A DNA stretch of 64,000 nt, from positions 992,001 through 1,056,000 of the forward strand of contig NZ_JAGJBZ010000002.1 of the NCBI RefSeq assembly GCF_020010925.1, written 5' to 3'. This document shows positions 25,820 to 34,439 of this stretch, piece by piece. Origin of the DNA: Streptomyces griseiscabiei. Lineage in GTDB: Bacteria; Actinomycetota; Actinomycetes; Streptomycetales; Streptomycetaceae. The notes beneath the pieces are model-generated. The model was not told where the DNA came from and did no database searches. It saw only the letters and a program-made list of their open reading frames with translations. Made by a program: the position numbers and the translations under genes. Within the stretch, counting starts at the first letter, position 1. Each line of letters opens with the position of its first letter.

Positions 25820-28030
25820 ATGCCCCTGCCCTACACGCCTGACGCACCCGACGACGTCCCGTTCTTCCGCAGATCCGTCCCTTCCCAGGCCCGGGCGCGT
25901 GGGGCCGAGGCCGACGCGGCACGTACGGACATCCGCGGCCCGTCACACCGCCCCACGGGACCCCGCCCCGGCGGCCCTGTGCCTCCCCCGCCCGGGACAC
26001 CCGGTTCGCCGGGCCTCACGCACCCACCCACGGGAGGCCCACCGGCCCCATCACAGGCACCGGCCTCCGCCCCGCGTCGCCCCGCGGAGCTGCCGCCGGC
26101 CCACACCACACTGATCTGTGTCGCCCTGCCGGGGCTCGCGATCTCGACGGACCAGGGCCAGCTGAACGGCAGCGGACTCGAGGGCTTCTACCGCGCGGGA
26201 CGGCGGATGCTCTCCCGCTGCCAGGTACGGGTGGCGGGACGGGAACCGCTGGCGGTGCAGGCGCGCATGGTCACGGCCGACCGCGCCCGCTTCGTGGCGA
26301 CGCTGCGCATGTCCACCGATGCCGGACCGGACCCGGACGTCGTGGTCGAGCGCATTCGCTACGCCGACGGCACCGAGCGCATCACGCTGCACAGCACGGC
26401 TCCCCGCCCCCTGCGTCTGCCCGTCGAGGTGTCCCTGGGCACCGACCTCGCGGAGCTGGGCGCCGTGGCTTCCGGCAGGGCCGGCCCGGAACTGCCCGCG
26501 AGCGTCCACGACTCCGGCCTCCGCTGGTCCTGTGCGAACGGGCACTCCACGGTGACGGCCCACCCTCCGCCCGCCGACGCCCTGGCCTCCGCGGGACTGC
26601 TGCGCTGGGAGCTGGAACTGCCGCCCGGCGGCACCCGCAGCGTGGAACTGCGTGTACGACCGGACGGCGCGGGGCCCATCAGACCGGTGGGACGCGGCGC
26701 GACCAGCCCACTCGCCCAGGTCAGGGTCGCGGGCGACGACCCGGCGGCACAGGCATTGCTGCACACCTGTCTGGAGGATCTCGAAGCCCTGCTGCTGCGG
26801 GACCCCAAGAGCCCGTCCGACACCCACCTCGCGGCGGGCGCGCCCTGGCGCTGCGGCATGGCTCCGGCGGACGCGCTGGTCGCGGCCCGGATGACGCTGC
26901 CGCTCGGCACCCGCCTCGCCGCAGGCACCCTGCGCACCCTCGCCCGCACCCAACTCGGGGGCAGGGAAGCGCAGTCCGGGATGATTCCGGGCCCACGACG
27001 GGACGCGGGCCCGCATCTGCCGCCGGGGTGCACGGGCACCGAGTCGACCCTCCTGTTCCCCGTGCTGCTCGCGGAGGCCCGGCGATGGGGGCTGCCGGAG
27101 CAGGAGACCGAGGAACTGCTGCCCGTCGCCGAGCGCTGTCTGCGGTGGCTGCGCGGTGCGGTAGGCACCGGCGCCTATCTGCCCGACCCGCGTCCCGGGG
27201 GACCGCTGCGCTGCGAGACCCAGGCGCACGCCCACCGGGCCGCGCTGCTGGGCGCCGATCTCCTCGACGCGTACGGCAGACCGGGCGGGGCCGCGCTGCG
27301 GGACTGGGCGAGCGAGGTGCGGAGCCGGTTCGGGGCGGACTTCTGGATCGAGGACCGGAGTGGTGGCAGACCCGCGGCCGCCCGCACCCCGGACGGGCGT
27401 CTCGTGCCGCATCTCGGCGCGGGCGCCGCTCACCTCCTCGACACCGGGCTGCTCGGTGCGGGGGAGCGGGCCCCGGGACTGCTCGACAAGGTGCGCACCG
27501 AACAACTGGCCCGGCTGCTCGGCGGGCCCGCCATGGACTCGGGGTGGGGGCTGCGGACCCTGGGGGCGAAGGAGGCGGCGTACAACCCCTTCGGTCATCG
27601 CAGCGGTGCCGTGCGGGTGATGGAGACGGCGGTCGCGGTGGCTGGGCTGGCCGGCGCCGGATACGAGAAGGAGGCGAGTTCGCTCCTGCGGGGCGTGCTG
27701 GCGGCGGCGGAGAGCTTCGGTCATCGGCTGCCCGAGATGTACGCGGGGGAGCAACGGACGGCGGGTGGCGCCCCGCTGCCGCACCCGGCCGCCTGCAGAC
27801 CGGCGGCGACGGCGGCGGCAGCGGGGGTGCTGCTGCTCACGACCCTCATCGGAATCCGCCCCGACGCCCCCGCGAGGACGGTGACCCTGCGGCCGGTGCG
27901 CAGCGCGCCGCTGGGTGAGATCGGCATGACGGGGCTGCGCGTCGCGGGCGCCCCGTTCGCCGTGCGGGTCAGCAGGCTGGGGCTCGCCATGGTCGAGGAG
28001 GCGGCCGACGGACTGCAGTTGGGGGCGTGA
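25820..28030 (+). CDS. Glycogen debranching enzyme N-terminal-domain protein
   Basis: 736-aa protein related to actinobacterial amylo-alpha-1,6-glucosidase-like enzymes. Residues 1-95 are Pro-rich. Then comes the debranching N-terminal (GDE_N_bis-like) beta domain: LICVALPGLAISTDQGQLNG, LEGFYRAGRRMLSRC and DVVVERIRYADGTERI. The C-terminal half looks like an (alpha/alpha)6 barrel: GMAPADALVAARMTLPLG, GGREAQSGMIPGPRRD, TESTLLFPVLLAEARRW, GWGLRTLGAKEAAYNPFGHR and FGHRLPEMYAGEQR. This arrangement is usual for carbohydrate-acting glucosidases; the real substrate is unknown. I chose the ATG at 25820 because it starts the conserved-looking MPLPYTPDAPDDVPFFRRS. The ribosome site is weak (GAAGAAG). 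Confidence 0.82.
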   Translation: MPLPYTPDAPDDVPFFRRSVPSQARARGAEADAARTDIRGPSHRPTGPRPGGPVPPPPGTPGSPGLTHPPTGGPPAPSQAPASAPRRPAELPPAHTTLICVALPGLAISTDQGQLNGSGLEGFYRAGRRMLSRCQVRVAGREPLAVQARMVTADRARFVATLRMSTDAGPDPDVVVERIRYADGTERITLHSTAPRPLRLPVEVSLGTDLAELGAVASGRAGPELPASVHDSGLRWSCANGHSTVTAHPPPADALASAGLLRWELELPPGGTRSVELRVRPDGAGPIRPVGRGATSPLAQVRVAGDDPAAQALLHTCLEDLEALLLRDPKSPSDTHLAAGAPWRCGMAPADALVAARMTLPLGTRLAAGTLRTLARTQLGGREAQSGMIPGPRRDAGPHLPPGCTGTESTLLFPVLLAEARRWGLPEQETEELLPVAERCLRWLRGAVGTGAYLPDPRPGGPLRCETQAHAHRAALLGADLLDAYGRPGGAALRDWASEVRSRFGADFWIEDRSGGRPAAARTPDGRLVPHLGAGAAHLLDTGLLGAGERAPGLLDKVRTEQLARLLGGPAMDSGWGLRTLGAKEAAYNPFGHRSGAVRVMETAVAVAGLAGAGYEKEASSLLRGVLAAAESFGHRLPEMYAGEQRTAGGAPLPHPAACRPAATAAAAGVLLLTTLIGIRPDAPARTVTLRPVRSAPLGEIGMTGLRVAGAPFAVRVSRLGLAMVEEAADGLQLGA

Positions 28031-28148
28031 CCTCATGGGACGGACGGCGAGCGCGGCGAGGCAGTCGTGCCCCGAAAGCCGCGGCCGGCCCGTGGGACCA
28101 GGTATCGGACAGAAGTGGATCAAGTGGGGAAGCGACCGCGAAGGAGGT

Positions 28149-28175
28149 GTTTATCGTCAGGCAGACGACTATGAT
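28149..28175 (+). promoter_or_regulatory. Candidate operator overlapping leaderless promoter of the Nudix gene
   Basis: The dyad TCGTC-N5-GACGA sits in TTATCGTCAGGCAGACGACT (28151-28170) and runs directly into a good -10, TATGAT (28170-28175), 6 nt before the ATG at 28182. A protein bound here would occlude the -10. The encoded Nudix/winged-helix protein is the obvious candidate binder. Confidence 0.5.
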
Positions 28176-28181
28176 CGCGGC

Positions 28182-28940
28182 ATGCCCTACGACCCGTCGG
28201 ACTACCCGCCCTTCGCTGTCACCGTGGACCTGGTCGTGCTGACCGTCCGTCGTCACGCGCTCTGCGCGCTGACGGTACGGCGAGGCGAACAGCCGTTCCA
28301 GGGGCGGTGGGCGTTGCCCGGCGGCTTCGTGCGGCCCGACGAGGACCTGTCGCAGGCCGCGGCACGGGAGCTGGCCGAGGAGACCGGCCTGACCGCCCAT
28401 GAACCGTCCGAGCCCGCCCAGGACAACGGCGCGCACCTGGAGCAGTTGGCGACCTACGGCGACCCGAAGCGGGACCCGAGGATGAGGGTCGTCAGCGTCG
28501 CCCACCTCGCCCTCGCTCCGGACCTGCCCGCGCCGCGGCCGGGAGGGGACGCCAACAGCGCGCGCTGGGCCCCCGTCGAGGAGTTGCTGGAGCAGGGCGG
28601 CTACGGGCGGGACAAGGAGCCGGTGGCACCGCTGGCCTTCGACCACGCGCAGATCCTCGCGGACGGGGTGGAGCGCGCCCGGTCCAAGATCGAGTACTCC
28701 TCGCTGGCCACGGCCTTCTGCCCGCCGGAGTTCACGGTCGGCGAGTTGCGGCGTGTCTACGAGGCGGTGTGGGGCGTGGCGCTGGACCCGCGCAACTTCC
28801 ATCGCAAGGTGACGGGTACGCCGGGCTTCCTGGTGCCCACCGGAGGGACCACCACGCGCCAGGGCGGCCGCCCCGCCCAGCTCTTCCGCGCCGGCGGCGC
28901 CACCCTCCTGAACCCGCCGATGCTGCGTCCCGAAGTCTGA
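28182..28940 (+). CDS. Nudix hydrolase with NrtR-like C-terminal winged helix
   Basis: 252-aa two-domain protein. Residues 10-150 are a Nudix domain with a complete Nudix box, Gly48-x5-Glu54 then Arg62-Glu63, Glu66-Glu67 and Gly69 (GGFVRPDED, ARELAEETGL). The C-terminal 85 residues (IEYSSLATAFCPPEFTVGEL, RRVYEAVWGVALDPRNFHRK) are the winged helix found in NrtR regulators of NAD metabolism. NrtR repressors often have a degenerate Nudix box, so the intact one here suggests hydrolase activity as well, perhaps on ADP-ribose-like compounds. The ATG follows TATGAT by 6 nt, consistent with a leaderless mRNA. An AAGGAGGTG at 28141 is too far upstream to serve this start. Confidence 0.88.
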   Translation: MPYDPSDYPPFAVTVDLVVLTVRRHALCALTVRRGEQPFQGRWALPGGFVRPDEDLSQAAARELAEETGLTAHEPSEPAQDNGAHLEQLATYGDPKRDPRMRVVSVAHLALAPDLPAPRPGGDANSARWAPVEELLEQGGYGRDKEPVAPLAFDHAQILADGVERARSKIEYSSLATAFCPPEFTVGELRRVYEAVWGVALDPRNFHRKVTGTPGFLVPTGGTTTRQGGRPAQLFRAGGATLLNPPMLRPEV

Positions 28941-29033
28941 CGCCGCGCAGCGGGATGCGCCCGTGTCGCCGCGTTCGGCGTCCTCGGTCGTGCGGTGAAC
29001 CGCGAGGCAACCGGAAAAACGGACATACCGCGC

Positions 29034-29046
29034 TATCTTGCTTCAG
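29034..29046 (+). promoter_or_regulatory. Candidate leaderless -10 for the ABC gene
   Basis: TATCTT (29034-29039) followed by 7 nt and the GTG at 29047. It favours this GTG over an in-frame TTG at 29038, because neither has a ribosome binding site. Confidence 0.45.
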
Positions 29047-31140
29047 GTGATCCAGGCCATCGGATTGACCAGCAATCCCCGCAAGGAGTCTCCGCCCGCA
29101 GTCGACGATGTGTCCTTCGAGGCGCACTCCGGCCGCGTCACCGCACTCCTCGGGGCCCCCGGAGCGGGCAAGTCGACCACGCTGAAACTCGTCCTCGAAC
29201 TCCAACGGGGCCGTGGGGTCGCCTACTTCAGAGGCCGCCCCCTGCACCGCATCGCGCACCCCGCACGCGAGGTGGGCGTGCTCCTCGGGGTCGTTCCCGG
29301 CCACCCCGCCCGCACGGTCCGCAACCATCTGCGCATGCTCTGCGCGGCGGCGGGCCTGCCCGCGCGGCGTGCCGACGAAGTCCTGGAGGTCGTGGGCCTG
29401 GTCAGTCTGTGCGAGGCCCGGCTGAACACCCTGTCGCGGGGCATGGACCGCCGCCTCGGCCTGGCCTGCGCCCTGCTGTCCGATCCGCACACCCTCGTGC
29501 TGGACGATCCGGCCGACGGGCTGGCCGTCCGCGAAGGCCGATGGCTGCACGGGATCATGCGGGCGCACGCCGACCAGGGGGGCACGGTCCTGTTCACCAC
29601 CGGTGACCCCAAGGAGGCCGCGCGGACCGCCGACCAGGTCCTCACCCTCGAACGGGGCAGGCTCGTGGCCGACCAGGACGTCGCGGAGTTCTCCCGTACC
29701 CGGCTCCGGCCCAGGGTCGCCGTCCGCACCCCCCACGCCGCCCGCCTCGGAGCACTGCTCACCAAGGAGGCCCGGACCGCGCGGCGTTCCGTGGAGATCG
29801 TGCGGGAGGGCGGCAACCGGCTGTCGGTCTACGGCAGTACATGCGCCGAGGTCGGAGAGATCGTGTTCCGGCACGGCATCCTGGTCCACCAACTCGCGGA
29901 CGAGGTCGGGGACATGGGCCCCACGCAGCTGCCGCTGCCGCCGTCCGCCGACGAAGAGGCGCTCGGAGACGCCGGCGCCCGTGACTCGCTCCAGGACGCC
30001 CGGGAGCCCGCCGAGGGGCTTCCGGCGCCCCTTCCGGCGCCCAGTGTGGAACCTCGGGCGGTTGCGGTCGAGGCATGGGGACCGGCCGACGACGCGCCCG
30101 ACGTCAACTCCGCGCCTCTCGGCGACGTCGCCCCACAAGATCGATCGGTGTCGTGCGCGGCTCCCGTGCCTGGTGATCACTTCACGTCATCCGCGGATGC
30201 CGAACCCCTCGACCTGCTCCTGGCGGACGTCGATCCCGGCCTCGGCGCCTCCCGCGAGCCCCGTACCGCCGCCGCGGACGACGCCCACCCCGCGCCGCCG
30301 CCCGCCGCCCGGCCGTCCGAGGCGGTTCCGCTGCCTCCGCTGCCGCCCCCCATCGCCGTGCGTTCGGCGCCGAGCCCGTTGCGTCCGCTGCGCTACGAGC
30401 TGCGGCGGGCGGGCGGGGTCGGCACGGCGTACGTCACCGCCGCGGCCGTACTGGTCACCTCCGCCCTCATGGCGGTGTTCCTGGCCAGGATCGGGCACAC
30501 CCCGCAGCCACGGCTGCTGGCCGCGTGGCCGAGGGAGCTGCCGTTGCCGCCCGCCGCCATCGGGGCGGGGCTGCTGGGGGCCGTCGCCTTCGGAGACGAG
30601 TTCCGCCACCCCGCCCTGGCCGCCCACCGCGGCACCGTCCCCCGGCGACTGGGGCTCCTCGTCGCGAAACTCCTTGTCGCGGCCGTCACCGCGGTGCTGC
30701 TGGCCGTCCTCACCGTGGGCTGCGACCTCGAAGTGCTCTACCTCGTCTACGGACCGGAACTCGTCTCCGTTCCCGCCGACTGGTTCCCGCTCGGCGCGAG
30801 TTGGGTCGGCCTCGTCGTGGGGTGCGCATGGGCGGGCGTGCTCGCGGCGGGTGTCTTCCGGTCGACCTCCGCGGGGCTCGCGGCCGTGGTCGCCGTGCCC
30901 CTCGTCGTCGTACCTCTGGTGCAGAAGGCGCTGGAAGGCGCGAGCGTGCGCAGCGCGGTCGGGTTTCCGATGCGGCTGCGGGAGCTCGTCCTGATGCAGT
31001 GGCCGTTCGGCGGAGAGCGCTATCTGGAGGCCGTGGCACGGGCGGTCTCCCAACCCGTGGGCGGGGCGCTGCTGTTGTCGCTGACGGCGCTGCTGGGGGC
31101 CTACGCGCTCACGAACCTGCGCAGCCGGGTCCGGTCATGA
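29047..31140 (+). CDS. One-chain ABC transporter-like protein (ATPase plus membrane domain)
   Basis: 697 aa, with the nucleotide-binding domain first and about six membrane segments at the C-terminus. Walker A is GAPGAGKST (about residues 36-44). The signature is LSRGMDRRLGLA rather than LSGGQ, and Walker B is LVLDDPADGL, with Asp where the catalytic Glu usually sits. A long acidic, Pro/Ala-rich linker (about residues 300-445) separates the domains. The membrane part contains AYVTAAAVLVTSALMAVFLA, AAIGAGLLGAVAFGDEFRH and VGLVVGCAWAGVLAAGVF, as in ABC-2 permeases. The degenerate ATPase motifs suggest weak or altered hydrolysis. It lies directly upstream of whiH in the same direction; the substrate is unknown. 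Confidence 0.82.
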   Translation: MIQAIGLTSNPRKESPPAVDDVSFEAHSGRVTALLGAPGAGKSTTLKLVLELQRGRGVAYFRGRPLHRIAHPAREVGVLLGVVPGHPARTVRNHLRMLCAAAGLPARRADEVLEVVGLVSLCEARLNTLSRGMDRRLGLACALLSDPHTLVLDDPADGLAVREGRWLHGIMRAHADQGGTVLFTTGDPKEAARTADQVLTLERGRLVADQDVAEFSRTRLRPRVAVRTPHAARLGALLTKEARTARRSVEIVREGGNRLSVYGSTCAEVGEIVFRHGILVHQLADEVGDMGPTQLPLPPSADEEALGDAGARDSLQDAREPAEGLPAPLPAPSVEPRAVAVEAWGPADDAPDVNSAPLGDVAPQDRSVSCAAPVPGDHFTSSADAEPLDLLLADVDPGLGASREPRTAAADDAHPAPPPAARPSEAVPLPPLPPPIAVRSAPSPLRPLRYELRRAGGVGTAYVTAAAVLVTSALMAVFLARIGHTPQPRLLAAWPRELPLPPAAIGAGLLGAVAFGDEFRHPALAAHRGTVPRRLGLLVAKLLVAAVTAVLLAVLTVGCDLEVLYLVYGPELVSVPADWFPLGASWVGLVVGCAWAGVLAAGVFRSTSAGLAAVVAVPLVVVPLVQKALEGASVRSAVGFPMRLRELVLMQWPFGGERYLEAVARAVSQPVGGALLLSLTALLGAYALTNLRSRVRS

Positions 31141-31205
31141 TCACCCTCATCCTTTCGTGCTCACTGTCCGTGCTCTTCCGTTGGCGCAATGCGCACAACT
31201 CCTCG

Positions 31206-31230
31206 TAGAACGCCCATTTCTTTCCGATAA
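31206..31230 (+). promoter_or_regulatory. Candidate sigma-WhiG promoter of whiH
   Basis: TCCGATAA at 31223-31230 closely matches the GCCGATAA -10 of flagellar-type sigma factors such as sigma-WhiG. A TAGA at 31206-31209 resembles the TAAA -35, although the 13-nt gap is two short of the consensus 15. whiH is known to be sigma-WhiG-dependent in S. coelicolor. The -10 is 93 nt before the whiH start. Confidence 0.6.
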
Positions 31231-31322
31231 GGCGTCAATTGCGACGGGGTGAGCGATCACCCTTTCGTGTGCTTTTCACCAAAGACCTCAAGGGAGTTGG
31301 GAACGCAGCCGACAAAGGATGC

Positions 31323-32210
31323 GTGAGTACCCTTGCGCACACCATGATGACCGCCGCCCGCTCCGCCGAATCCGGCCTCGCAGGACCGGGCGAACTCGAC
31401 CGCTACCCCTACGCCGAGCACCCCGGTGTCGACCGCGTGAGCCTCCCCGCCTGGGACGGCGCGGACCCCGAGCTGGGGCGCGTGGGCCGACGCGCCGCCG
31501 GGAGCCGCGGACGCGGGCTGCACGGCCAACTCGTCCAGCAGCTCGGCCAGATGATCGTCTCCGGTGACCTGGGCGCGGACCGCCCCCTCGTACCGGAGGA
31601 GATCGGTCAGCGGTTCGAGGTCTCCCGCACCGTCGTCCGTGAATCCCTGCGCGTCCTGGAGGCCAAGGGCCTGGTCAGCGCCCGCCCGAACGTCGGCACA
31701 CGCGTCCGCCCGGTCAGCGACTGGAACCTGCTCGACCCGGACATCATCGAGTGGCGGGCCTTCGGCCCCCAGCGCGACGACCAGCGGCGCGAGCTGAGCG
31801 AGCTGCGCTGGACGATCGAGCCGCTGGCCGCCCGCCTCGCCGCCGGGCACGGCCGTGACGACGTGCAGCAGCGCCTCGGCGACATGGTCGAGCTGATGGG
31901 CCACGCGATGGCGCAGGGCGACGCGCTGACCTTCTCCCGCGCGGACGCCGAGTTCCACTCGCTGCTCATCCAGCTCGCGGGCAACCGCATGCTGGAGCAC
32001 CTCTCGGGGATCGTCTCCGCCGCCCTCCAGGTCTCCGGCGGTCCGGTCACCGGATGCGACCGGCCGACCGAGGCGACCCTGACGCACCACGCCAGGATCG
32101 TCGACGCGCTCGCCGCGGGCGACGGAGGGGCTGCCGAGGCGGCCATGCGTCAGCTGCTCATCGTCCATCCCGAGGTGGAGCGTGTGGTGCCGGCGCCGCG
32201 CGAGCACTGA
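31323..32210 (+). CDS. whiH: Sporulation regulator WhiH (GntR/FadR family)
   Basis: Developmental transcription factor of 295 aa needed for septation of aerial hyphae. The N-terminal extension (STLAHTMMTAARSAESGLAG) precedes a GntR winged helix at about residues 60-130: LVQQLGQMIVSGDLGADRP, EEIGQRFEVSRTVVRESL, RVLEAKGLVSARPNVGTRVR. The FCD effector domain follows with likely metal/ligand residues in EFHSLLIQLAGNRMLEHL and HHARIVDALAAGD. I chose the GTG at 31323 (AAAGGA upstream), which matches the S. coelicolor protein start as I remember it. hrdB follows 544 bp downstream, as in other streptomycetes. Confidence 0.93.
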   Translation: MSTLAHTMMTAARSAESGLAGPGELDRYPYAEHPGVDRVSLPAWDGADPELGRVGRRAAGSRGRGLHGQLVQQLGQMIVSGDLGADRPLVPEEIGQRFEVSRTVVRESLRVLEAKGLVSARPNVGTRVRPVSDWNLLDPDIIEWRAFGPQRDDQRRELSELRWTIEPLAARLAAGHGRDDVQQRLGDMVELMGHAMAQGDALTFSRADAEFHSLLIQLAGNRMLEHLSGIVSAALQVSGGPVTGCDRPTEATLTHHARIVDALAAGDGGAAEAAMRQLLIVHPEVERVVPAPREH

Positions 32211-32754
32211 GGGCGCCGAGAGCGGGACAAGGGCGGCACGGCCCGGGCACCGGCCCTTCCGTGACGCCGCTCCACCGGCGGCCCCGTGCCGCCGGGCCCC
32301 ATCGGATCCTCCCGGGATTCGGCGGGTCTCGGCGGCACGACCGGCGGCGGACTCCGGCGGGAGCGGTGTTCCCCGTGTGACGGAGGCCCCGGGTGGACGT
32401 GCCGGAACTCGACGGGACCGATGATCCACATTGAGGAGTTCGTTCGGGAATCGTTCGGGTACCCGTCCCAGCAGAACCGGTTGTGGCCTTGATCGATAGC
32501 CTCTGACAGTGTCTGACCGCTTTTGAGCGCTTACGGGGTGTGACTCGGGCCACGCAGATTGGGCGTAACGCTCGTGGGAACAGCGCGATGACCTAAGAGG
32601 TGACAGCCGCGGAGGGAATACGGACGCCGTTCACGGCGCTGTGCATCTTCCCGGCCCCCGCCCGCACCGTCGGCCCACTCCCAAGCCGGTGGTCGGCTCC
32701 TGTCCGCACCGGACGGGGCCGGAAGCCGTTTTCCAACGTTCCGAGAGGTTGTTC
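32211..32754 (+). promoter_or_regulatory. Long hrdB upstream region
   Basis: The 544 bp between whiH and hrdB hold no plausible gene. The part from 32430 on is less GC-rich and is the likely hrdB promoter zone (around GGTTGTGGCCTTGATCGATA, 32479-32498). hrdB of streptomycetes can be read by the ECF sigma factor ShbA, whose sites I cannot identify with certainty, so no -35/-10 pair is claimed. The transcript start would leave a 5' leader of roughly 200 nt or more. Confidence 0.35.
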
Positions 32755-34296
32755 GTGTCGGCCAGCACATCCCGTACGCTCCCGCCGGAGATCGCCGAGT
32801 CCGTCTCTGTCATGGCGCTCATTGAGCGGGGAAAGGCTGAGGGGCAGATCGCCGGCGACGATGTGCGTCGGGCCTTCGAAGCTGACCAGATTCCGGCCAC
32901 TCAGTGGAAGAACGTACTGCGCAGCCTCAACCAGATCCTCGAGGAAGAGGGTGTGACGCTGATGGTCAGTGCCGCGGAACCCAAGCGCACCCGAAAGAGC
33001 GTCGCAGCGAAGAGTCCGGCCAAGCGCACCGCCACCAAGACGGTCGCGGCGAAGACGGTGACCACCAAGAAGGCCACCGCCACCGCCGCTCCCGCGGTGC
33101 CCGCCGCCGACGACTCCGCCGAGGACGCCGCCCCCGCCAGGAAGGCCGCCGCGAAGAAGGCGGTCGCGAAGAAGGCGGCCCCCGCCAAGAAGACCGTCGC
33201 CGCCAAGAAGACGGCGGCCAAGAAGACCACCGCCAAGAAGGACGACGCGGAGCTCGCCGACGAAGAGGTCGTCGAGGAGACTCCCGGCAAGCCCGGCGAG
33301 GAGCCCGAGGGCACCGAGAACGCCGGGTTCGTCCTGTCCGACGAGGACGAGGACGACGCGCCCGCCCAGCAGGTCGCCGCCGCCGGTGCCACCGCCGACC
33401 CGGTCAAGGACTACCTCAAGCAGATTGGCAAGGTCCCGCTGCTCAACGCCGAGCAGGAGGTCGAGCTCGCCAAGCGCATCGAGGCCGGTCTGTTCGCCGA
33501 GGACAAGCTGGCCAACGCCGACAAGCTCGCCCCCAAGCTCAAGCGCGAGCTGGAGATCATCGCCGAGGACGGCCGCCGCGCCAAGAACCACCTCCTGGAG
33601 GCCAACCTCCGTCTGGTGGTCTCCCTGGCCAAGCGCTACACCGGTCGCGGCATGCTCTTCCTGGACCTCATCCAGGAGGGCAACCTCGGTCTGATCCGCG
33701 CGGTCGAGAAGTTCGACTACACCAAGGGCTACAAGTTCTCCACGTACGCCACCTGGTGGATCCGTCAGGCGATCACCCGCGCCATGGCCGACCAGGCCCG
33801 CACCATCCGTATCCCGGTGCACATGGTCGAGGTCATCAACAAGCTCGCCCGTGTGCAGCGCCAGATGCTCCAGGACCTGGGCCGCGAGCCCACCCCGGAG
33901 GAGCTGGCCAAGGAACTCGACATGACCCCCGAGAAGGTCATCGAGGTCCAGAAGTACGGCCGCGAGCCCATCTCGCTGCACACCCCGCTCGGCGAGGACG
34001 GCGACAGCGAGTTCGGTGACCTCATCGAGGACTCCGAGGCCGTCGTCCCGGCCGACGCGGTCAGCTTCACGCTCCTCCAGGAGCAGCTGCACTCGGTCCT
34101 CGACACGCTCTCCGAGCGCGAGGCGGGCGTCGTCTCCATGCGCTTCGGTCTCACCGACGGCCAGCCGAAGACCCTCGACGAGATCGGCAAGGTCTACGGC
34201 GTCACGCGTGAGCGCATTCGCCAGATCGAGTCCAAGACGATGTCGAAGCTGCGTCACCCGTCGCGTTCGCAGGTGCTGCGCGACTACCTCGACTAG
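32755..34296 (+). CDS. hrdB: Principal RNA polymerase sigma factor HrdB
   Basis: Primary group 1 sigma factor of 513 aa, essential for vegetative transcription. The GTG start has GAGAGG upstream and begins [20 protein letters not shown] (region 1.1). Residues about 75-170 form the long Lys/Ala-rich tract found in actinobacterial HrdB ([15 protein letters not shown] and similar), followed by an acidic stretch. Region 1.2 starts at [16 protein letters not shown]; regions 2.3/2.4 are [20 protein letters not shown]; region 4.2 is [20 protein letters not shown]. The C-terminus SQVLRDYLD is canonical. A perfect terminator hairpin follows within 65 bp. Confidence 0.98.
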   Translation: MSASTSRTLPPEIAESVSVMALIERGKAEGQIAGDDVRRAFEADQIPATQWKNVLRSLNQILEEEGVTLMVSAAEPKRTRKSVAAKSPAKRTATKTVAAKTVTTKKATATAAPAVPAADDSAEDAAPARKAAAKKAVAKKAAPAKKTVAAKKTAAKKTTAKKDDAELADEEVVEETPGKPGEEPEGTENAGFVLSDEDEDDAPAQQVAAAGATADPVKDYLKQIGKVPLLNAEQEVELAKRIEAGLFAEDKLANADKLAPKLKRELEIIAEDGRRAKNHLLEANLRLVVSLAKRYTGRGMLFLDLIQEGNLGLIRAVEKFDYTKGYKFSTYATWWIRQAITRAMADQARTIRIPVHMVEVINKLARVQRQMLQDLGREPTPEELAKELDMTPEKVIEVQKYGREPISLHTPLGEDGDSEFGDLIEDSEAVVPADAVSFTLLQEQLHSVLDTLSEREAGVVSMRFGLTDGQPKTLDEIGKVYGVTRERIRQIESKTMSKLRHPSRSQVLRDYLD

Positions 34297-34326
34297 GCGG
34301 CACGGCACCACCGCACGATCGGCTCC

Positions 34327-34360
34327 GAAGGCCCGGTTCCCCCGAAGGAACCGGGCCTTC
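34327..34360 (+). terminator. hrdB terminator
   Basis: Perfect 14-base arms GAAGGCCCGGTTCC (34327-34340) and GGAACCGGGCCTTC (34347-34360) with a 6-base loop CCCGAA, 30 nt after the hrdB stop codon. Confidence 0.9.
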
Positions 34361-34439
34361 GCCGTGTGTGCGGCATGCGGAAGCCGACCCGGTGGATCAC
34401 TCTGGGTGTGCCATTCATGTCCCGGAGTGAGGAGCGCGC

